This document shows positions 59,780 through 64,000 of a stretch of DNA of 64,000 nt, in pieces; position 1 is the first letter of the stretch, and every line of letters begins with the position of its first letter. Made by a program: the position numbers and the translations under genes. The notes under the pieces were generated by a model. That model was not told the origin of the DNA, did not search any database, and saw nothing but the letters and a program-made list of their open reading frames with translations. The DNA is from UBA2210 sp036825195 (GTDB lineage: Bacteria; Desulfobacterota; Syntrophia; Syntrophales; UBA2210), in the NCBI GenBank assembly GCA_036825195.1, contig DAISYQ010000004.1, forward strand, positions 62,001-126,000, written 5' to 3'.

Positions 59780-60949
59780 TTACCAGGCAGCCTCAAATAT
59801 TTTGGCCAAATCGCTCTTCTCAGCATTTCGCACATTGACATCAATAACATGAGGTTGGAATTCCAAAACATTCTCAACAAAATCGGGAATATCCTCTCGT
59901 CTTATCCCAACGTCTCGCATCCTTTGGGGCATACCGACATCCTTGGATAATTGTACCACGGCATCGATCGCCTTTTGCGCTTTGGCATTCAATGATAACC
60001 CCTCTATCTTCTCTCCCATTAATTCAGCTATTACAGCAAATTTATCCCGACTTGCAGGCAGATTAAACTCCATTACATAAGGCATCATTATGGAACAGGA
60101 TGCACCATGTGATATGTGTGACATCATTTGGAGAGGGTAAGCCATAGCATGAGATAACCCGAGTCCGCTGAAGATGAAGCTAAATGCCAATGATGCAGCT
60201 ACAGCCATGTTGTATCGTGCTTCCATATTCTTTTTACCTTGACCATAGGCAAAACGAAGATTATCGGAAACAAGCCTGATGGCCTTCTCTGCAAACATAT
60301 CTGAAACAATATTTGCCTTCCATGATGTATATCCTTCTATGCCATGGATAAGGGCATCCATGCCGGTTTCAGCAGTTATCCGGGGAGGGAGGTCGGCAGT
60401 GAATGACGGATCGACAATAACTGCCAACGGACGGAGGGAATAGCTATATATGGAACGCTTAATACCGATCGAATCGTCAGTTACGATCGCAACCCAAGTC
60501 CATTCCGATCCTGTTCCAGATGTAGTGGGGATCAGTATAGTGGGAACTGCCGTCCAATTGACCTTATATTGCCCCAAACAATCTTGGAGAGCATGACCTT
60601 GCCCTGCAGCAATTACACTAACTGCCTTGGCAGTATCGAGAACGCTGCCACCGCCGAATGCAACTAGCAAATCGTACTCACCTTCTCCAAACATCCTGTT
60701 GCACTTTTCCACCGTACTAAAGGGAGCATCGGGTTTGCAACCGTCAAATATGCCAAACTGAAGGCCTTCTCTTTTGAGTGGGGCTACAAGCGCTTCAACC
60801 AGAGACGTTTTCGATAGATATTCATCTGTAACAATAAGTGGTTTTCTGGCATGGACCTCTGAAATTATTGGCCCTAACTCTTCTCCAGCACCAATCCCCA
60901 TCAAGGTTCGAGGTATCGAAAAACTAAAGCTACGCAAAGTAGTTGTCAT
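59780..60949 (-). CDS. Iron-containing (type III) alcohol dehydrogenase
   Basis: A 389-residue group III alcohol dehydrogenase that interconverts alcohols and aldehydes with NAD(P). The glycine-rich LLVAFGGGSVLDTAKAVSV binds the cofactor. TTSGTGSEWTWVAIV and the metal ligands in GMDALIHGIEGYTS, GLGLSHAMAYPL and MSHISHGASCSI are intact. The start at 60949 follows AAAGGAG. It lies 85 bases downstream of the aldehyde oxidoreductase gene on the same transcript, so alcohol-to-aldehyde and aldehyde-to-acid oxidation are probably coupled here. Confidence 0.93.
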   Translation of the reverse strand: MTTTLRSFSFSIPRTLMGIGAGEELGPIISEVHARKPLIVTDEYLSKTSLVEALVAPLKREGLQFGIFDGCKPDAPFSTVEKCNRMFGEGEYDLLVAFGGGSVLDTAKAVSVIAAGQGHALQDCLGQYKVNWTAVPTILIPTTSGTGSEWTWVAIVTDDSIGIKRSIYSYSLRPLAVIVDPSFTADLPPRITAETGMDALIHGIEGYTSWKANIVSDMFAEKAIRLVSDNLRFAYGQGKKNMEARYNMAVAASLAFSFIFSGLGLSHAMAYPLQMMSHISHGASCSIMMPYVMEFNLPASRDKFAVIAELMGEKIEGLSLNAKAQKAIDAVVQLSKDVGMPQRMRDVGIRREDIPDFVENVLEFQPHVIDVNVRNAEKSDLAKIFEAAW

Positions 60950-61034
60950 TGTTTCTCCTTTCAAAATCATTTACTTGAAATACAGATTCTTTGTTATACG
61001 ATTTAGTGTCTCCGGTTCTTTCTCTCTGAACAAA

Positions 61035-62846
61035 TCAATCGATCTGTGGACAAATATCCAACTCCACAAGTTTATTAATCGGAATACTTCCATCGCTATT
61101 CCAGCCCCTAACAGTATAATATTCAGTAATCATTTTATTGAGTTCTACTACCTGACCTTTACTGGGTCCTTCTGGCATCGGCTCTGTCAACATCCTCTTT
61201 GGTAGAGAATCATCTGCACTGGTAAGGCCTGCTTTTTGATTGAATAATCGCTCTACATTCCATATCCTTTCTCCAGCCTTCATCAAACTTTTCGCATCGT
61301 ATCCCGCACCGGTTGCAGCCTCAATAATCGGAAGCATATTTTCAACTTTCACAACACCGCGGATAAGACAACAAACACCACAGGAGTCCAGTACAGTGAG
61401 ATAATCCTGCCCCCCCATGAGTAGAGCCGCTCTGTCTTTATAATCAAAACGGTCCACCATTTCCTGACCAAATGTTCGACCGCGCATATGGCAGGCGCCC
61501 CGATTGGAAGTGGCGTAGCCAAGCCCTTTTTCTTTAAGACCACGAGGGTCATAGCCTGACATTTCCATTTTCTTGCTGGTCATGGCAAGCTCTGGATGTC
61601 CATACTTTTCCGCCAGGCGATATGATCCTTCGGCAAGAACATCACCAAAGCCCTTTCTCTCACCAATCATATCGATTAGTTTTATCATAGCTTCGCCATC
61701 ACCGAAATTAAGCGAAAAACCAATGTCTTCATATGGCAGAAAACCCCTTTCATACAACTCCATCGCACAGGCTATAGTTCCTCCGGTAGACATTGTGTCC
61801 AAGCCCAATTCGTTACACCGGTAGCCGGCTCTGGTTATCATCAGAGGGTCTCCTATACCGCAATTTGGTCCAAGTAGAGCTATAGTTTCGTACTCAGGGC
61901 CTTCTCCCTTTAGAATCTCTCCTTCATTTTCTACCTGTGTTACCCGTCCGCATGCCAGCGGGCAAGACAGACACGCTTTTCTCCCTGTAAGAACCGATTG
62001 TTGTATTGCTGTGGCATTTATCCTTTCCGCTTCTTCGAAAACGCCTGTTTGGAAGTTTCTGGTGGGTATTATGCCTGCCGCACTGACTGGATCAACAAGA
62101 AACGGAGTGCCCTTGTCTGACAAAACTTTCATGTTGTCTGAAGCTAGGAGCATATCTCTTACTCGTTTTACACTTTCCTTAAACATTGTCTCATCGGACA
62201 AGGGAATCTTTTTTGTTCCACATGTGACAATTGCCTTTAAATTCTTGGAGCCCATTACGGCTCCAATTCCACCACGGGCCGCAGCCCGATATTTATCGTT
62301 CATCACAGCGGCATACAGAACCTTTTTCTCACCAGCTATTCCAATACAGGCAATAGAACTTTTCTTTGCCATACGAGCATCCATGAACTCACTGCGGAGT
62401 ATATCGTCGGTTTCTGTGACGTTCTTACCCCACAAATGAGTAGCTGGCTTCAGATGAGCCCCTGAGTCCGTAATGGACAAGTAAACCGGTTCTGCAGCAC
62501 GGCCCTCAATAACAACGAGATCATACCCTGTGGACTTTAGTCTGGTTCCAAATTTGCCGCCGGAATTACAGAAAATGATACCACCAGTGAGTGGGGATTT
62601 CGTTACCACCATATACCGACCACTTGCGGGCGCTCCTGTACCGGTGAGGGGGCCGGTGGCAAAGATCAGTTTGTTTTCAGGGTTGAAGGGATGCGTAGAG
62701 GGAGACATTTCCTCTAATAGCAGTTTTGCTGCCAATCCGCGCCCTCCTATATATTGTTTCAGAATCGAAATATCCAACTCCTGATCAGAACATTCACCAC
62801 TGTTCAAGTCGACTCGAAGCATTTTCCCGAACCATCCGTACATCAT
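61035..62846 (-). CDS. Aldehyde:ferredoxin oxidoreductase (tungsten type)
   Basis: Oxidises aldehydes to carboxylic acids with ferredoxin and a tungsten (or Mo) bis-pterin cofactor, or in related enzymes reduces acids or aromatic acyl-CoA. The 603-residue protein begins YGWFGKMLRVDLNSGE (family start). The pterin-contact blocks GGRGLAAKLLLEEMSP, SGRYMVVTKSPLTGGI and RAAARGGIGAVMGSKNLKAIVTCG follow. The 4Fe-4S cysteines are in KACLSCPLACG (about 291-298) and DSCGVCC (about 488). BamB, the catalytic subunit of class II benzoyl-CoA reductase, is in the same superfamily, but none of its bam partners are visible here. GAGGAGG precedes the start. Confidence 0.93.
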   Translation of the reverse strand: MMYGWFGKMLRVDLNSGECSDQELDISILKQYIGGRGLAAKLLLEEMSPSTHPFNPENKLIFATGPLTGTGAPASGRYMVVTKSPLTGGIIFCNSGGKFGTRLKSTGYDLVVIEGRAAEPVYLSITDSGAHLKPATHLWGKNVTETDDILRSEFMDARMAKKSSIACIGIAGEKKVLYAAVMNDKYRAAARGGIGAVMGSKNLKAIVTCGTKKIPLSDETMFKESVKRVRDMLLASDNMKVLSDKGTPFLVDPVSAAGIIPTRNFQTGVFEEAERINATAIQQSVLTGRKACLSCPLACGRVTQVENEGEILKGEGPEYETIALLGPNCGIGDPLMITRAGYRCNELGLDTMSTGGTIACAMELYERGFLPYEDIGFSLNFGDGEAMIKLIDMIGERKGFGDVLAEGSYRLAEKYGHPELAMTSKKMEMSGYDPRGLKEKGLGYATSNRGACHMRGRTFGQEMVDRFDYKDRAALLMGGQDYLTVLDSCGVCCLIRGVVKVENMLPIIEAATGAGYDAKSLMKAGERIWNVERLFNQKAGLTSADDSLPKRMLTEPMPEGPSKGQVVELNKMITEYYTVRGWNSDGSIPINKLVELDICPQID

Positions 62847-62891
62847 ATTTCTATGCCTCCTCGGAATATTTCCTTTTACTCATATCCAGAA

Positions 62892-64000
62892 TCAGGGTAG
62901 GACCAGTCCCAGAGATCTCGGTATAATGAGACTAAGCTCTGGGAAAAAGATAGTAAGGTAGAAAACCAATGCTATACACAATACAAAAGGCAGAATGCTT
63001 TTGGTTATCGCTGCCGCAGGGATGTTTCCAACGGCACTGGCAATAAATATGCTTTCCGCCATGGGGGGAGTATTTTGGCCAACCATAATGCCAACAACGA
63101 GAACAACACCGAAGTGTATAGGGGATATGCCGAGTGCCATGACAGAAGCATAGAAAAGCGGAACACACACAAATAGCATGAGAATACACTCCATAAATGT
63201 ACCCAAAATAATGATTACTATACTTGCCAGTAATAAGAATGCTAACGGACTAAGCGATGCGGTCATAACCAAATTGAGAATCTTCTGTGGAAATTCCGCC
63301 AGTACAAACATCCGTCCCAGCAAAATCCCACCGGCGACCATAATCATAACCGAACCTATGGTATTTGCAGCTCTCTTGGTAGCATTCCAAAAAGTTTGCC
63401 AGTTGAGTCCACGATAGAAAAAAACCCCAATAATCAAGGAATAGACACAGGCTACACTTGCTGCCTCGGTAGGTGTGGCGATTCCAGCATATATGCTTCC
63501 CAGTACAATGACCGGCATTATGAGAGCAGGAACAGAGCGCTTTATTATATCACGCCTTTCATGGGGGGAAATTTCGGCAGATAAGATGTATCCTTTCCTT
63601 TTACCAATAATGTATGCACATACAACCATTATCCCAACGGTTAGTATACCGGGAAGCATACCCGCGGCAAATAACGTTGCCACGTTCTGTTCGACTAGAG
63701 CGCCATAAATGATAAAAAACATGCTGGGAGGAATAATATTACCCAATGTTCCCGAAACGGATACTACGGAACCAGCAAAGCCTTCGTCATAGTTCTCTTC
63801 GAGCATTTGAGGTATCATAATGATTCCAATAGTAGCGATAGATGCGGCAGCAGAGCCACAAATAGCAGCAAAAAAACCTGCCGCTACAACCGTGGCGATA
63901 CCTAACCCACCGGGTATTCTGCCAAAGGTCACCTTCATGACATCAAAAAGCGCTTTGGCAGCACCTCCTTCCAGAAAAATTTCACCCATATATACAAACA
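62892..64000 (-). CDS. TRAP transporter large permease DctM (5' truncated by window edge)
   Basis: The visible ~369 residues are the C-terminal 85 percent or so of the large membrane subunit of a tripartite TRAP transporter. The frame stays open past base 64000 (minus strand), and FVYMGEIFLEGG aligns with the PLFILMGxxL start region of DctM, so roughly 60-80 residues are missing. Many hydrophobic helices and the signatures GGLGIATVVAAGFFAAICGSAAASIATIGIIMIPQM and LVVGIMVGQNTPPMAESIF are typical. It should import an organic acid with a DctP binding protein and a DctQ subunit, both outside the window. It lies 45 bases upstream of the AOR gene in the same direction. Confidence 0.92.
   Translation of the reverse strand, partial: FVYMGEIFLEGGAAKALFDVMKVTFGRIPGGLGIATVVAAGFFAAICGSAAASIATIGIIMIPQMLEENYDEGFAGSVVSVSGTLGNIIPPSMFFIIYGALVEQNVATLFAAGMLPGILTVGIMVVCAYIIGKRKGYILSAEISPHERRDIIKRSVPALIMPVIVLGSIYAGIATPTEAASVACVYSLIIGVFFYRGLNWQTFWNATKRAANTIGSVMIMVAGGILLGRMFVLAEFPQKILNLVMTASLSPLAFLLLASIVIIILGTFMECILMLFVCVPLFYASVMALGISPIHFGVVLVVGIMVGQNTPPMAESIFIASAVGNIPAAAITKSILPFVLCIALVFYLTIFFPELSLIIPRSLGLVLP

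Noticed and set aside
61035..62846. BamB subunit of a class II benzoyl-CoA reductase
   Set aside because: None of the other bam subunits are next to it, and the paired Fe-alcohol dehydrogenase fits a general aldehyde oxidoreductase better.
1..64000. CRISPR array, rRNA operon, prophage or complete insertion sequence
   Set aside because: No regularly spaced direct repeats, rRNA sequence, phage structural genes or transposase genes were seen.

Overview
The window looks like part of the chromosome of an anaerobic, selenium- and tungsten/molybdenum-using deltaproteobacterium (Desulfobacterota, Syntrophales-like). The evidence is a HesB-like selenoprotein, a YedF-type selenium cluster, an aldehyde:ferredoxin oxidoreductase, a molybdopterin enzyme with AsrA/AsrB-like electron-transfer subunits, a TRAP permease and a TrpB2-type tryptophan synthase. 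This is inferred from gene families only; there is no rRNA in the window. Promoters are of the ordinary sigma-70 form (TTGACA, 17 bp, TAxAAT), and several are readable directly.

Layout. 1-5 kb: the end of a dynamin-like membrane GTPase and a large PAS/PocR/GGDEF diguanylate cyclase. 5-9.8 kb: tRNA-Leu(GAG), then gap-tpiA-secG on the minus strand with a Rex-like operator, then a Memo-AMMECR1 fusion and a lytic transglycosylase. 10-19.3 kb: a TetR-controlled tripartite RND efflux operon, a second TolC-like protein and an LpxR-like outer-membrane protein. 19.4-23.5 kb: asnA-asnS plus a beta-CASP metallo-beta-lactamase nuclease. 23.7-27.3 kb: a selenium/sulfur cluster (cysteine desulfurase-like, YedF, DUF3343, ArsR regulator, HesB-like selenoprotein with an in-frame TGA, CutA, DsrE). 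27.4-36 kb: assorted housekeeping genes, including a class V aminotransferase, Hsp20, a deacetylase-fold hydrolase, a carboxyltransferase, a TrpR-family regulator, PlsC and RarA.

36.2-42 kb holds the most striking regulatory structure. trpB2 is preceded by a promoter whose -10 region lies in an 18-bp perfect palindrome, then a leader peptide with three consecutive Trp codons, then mutually exclusive 1:2, 2:3 and 3:4 hairpins ending in an intrinsic terminator. This reads as a classical tryptophan attenuator on a stand-alone TrpB2, and a TrpR-family protein is encoded about 4 kb away. Divergent from it runs purD-purH-purE-tsaC from a near-consensus promoter.

42-49 kb: a potassium channel, a zinc-ribbon/DUF3426 protein, hpt, a cysteine-cluster protein, gltX, a cystathionine gamma-synthase family enzyme and a flavin-binding PNPOx-fold protein. 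From about 49.2 kb to the end the character changes. Intergenic regions become long and AT-rich, and every gene is on the minus strand and catabolic: SDR, enoyl-CoA hydratase, acyl-CoA ligase, an AsrB/AsrA/molybdopterin oxidoreductase trio, a TetR regulator, an iron alcohol dehydrogenase, a tungsten-type aldehyde oxidoreductase and a TRAP permease running off the edge. Together they suggest uptake of an organic acid or alcohol, oxidation through the aldehyde to the acid, CoA activation and beta-oxidation-type steps. The substrate cannot be read from the sequence.
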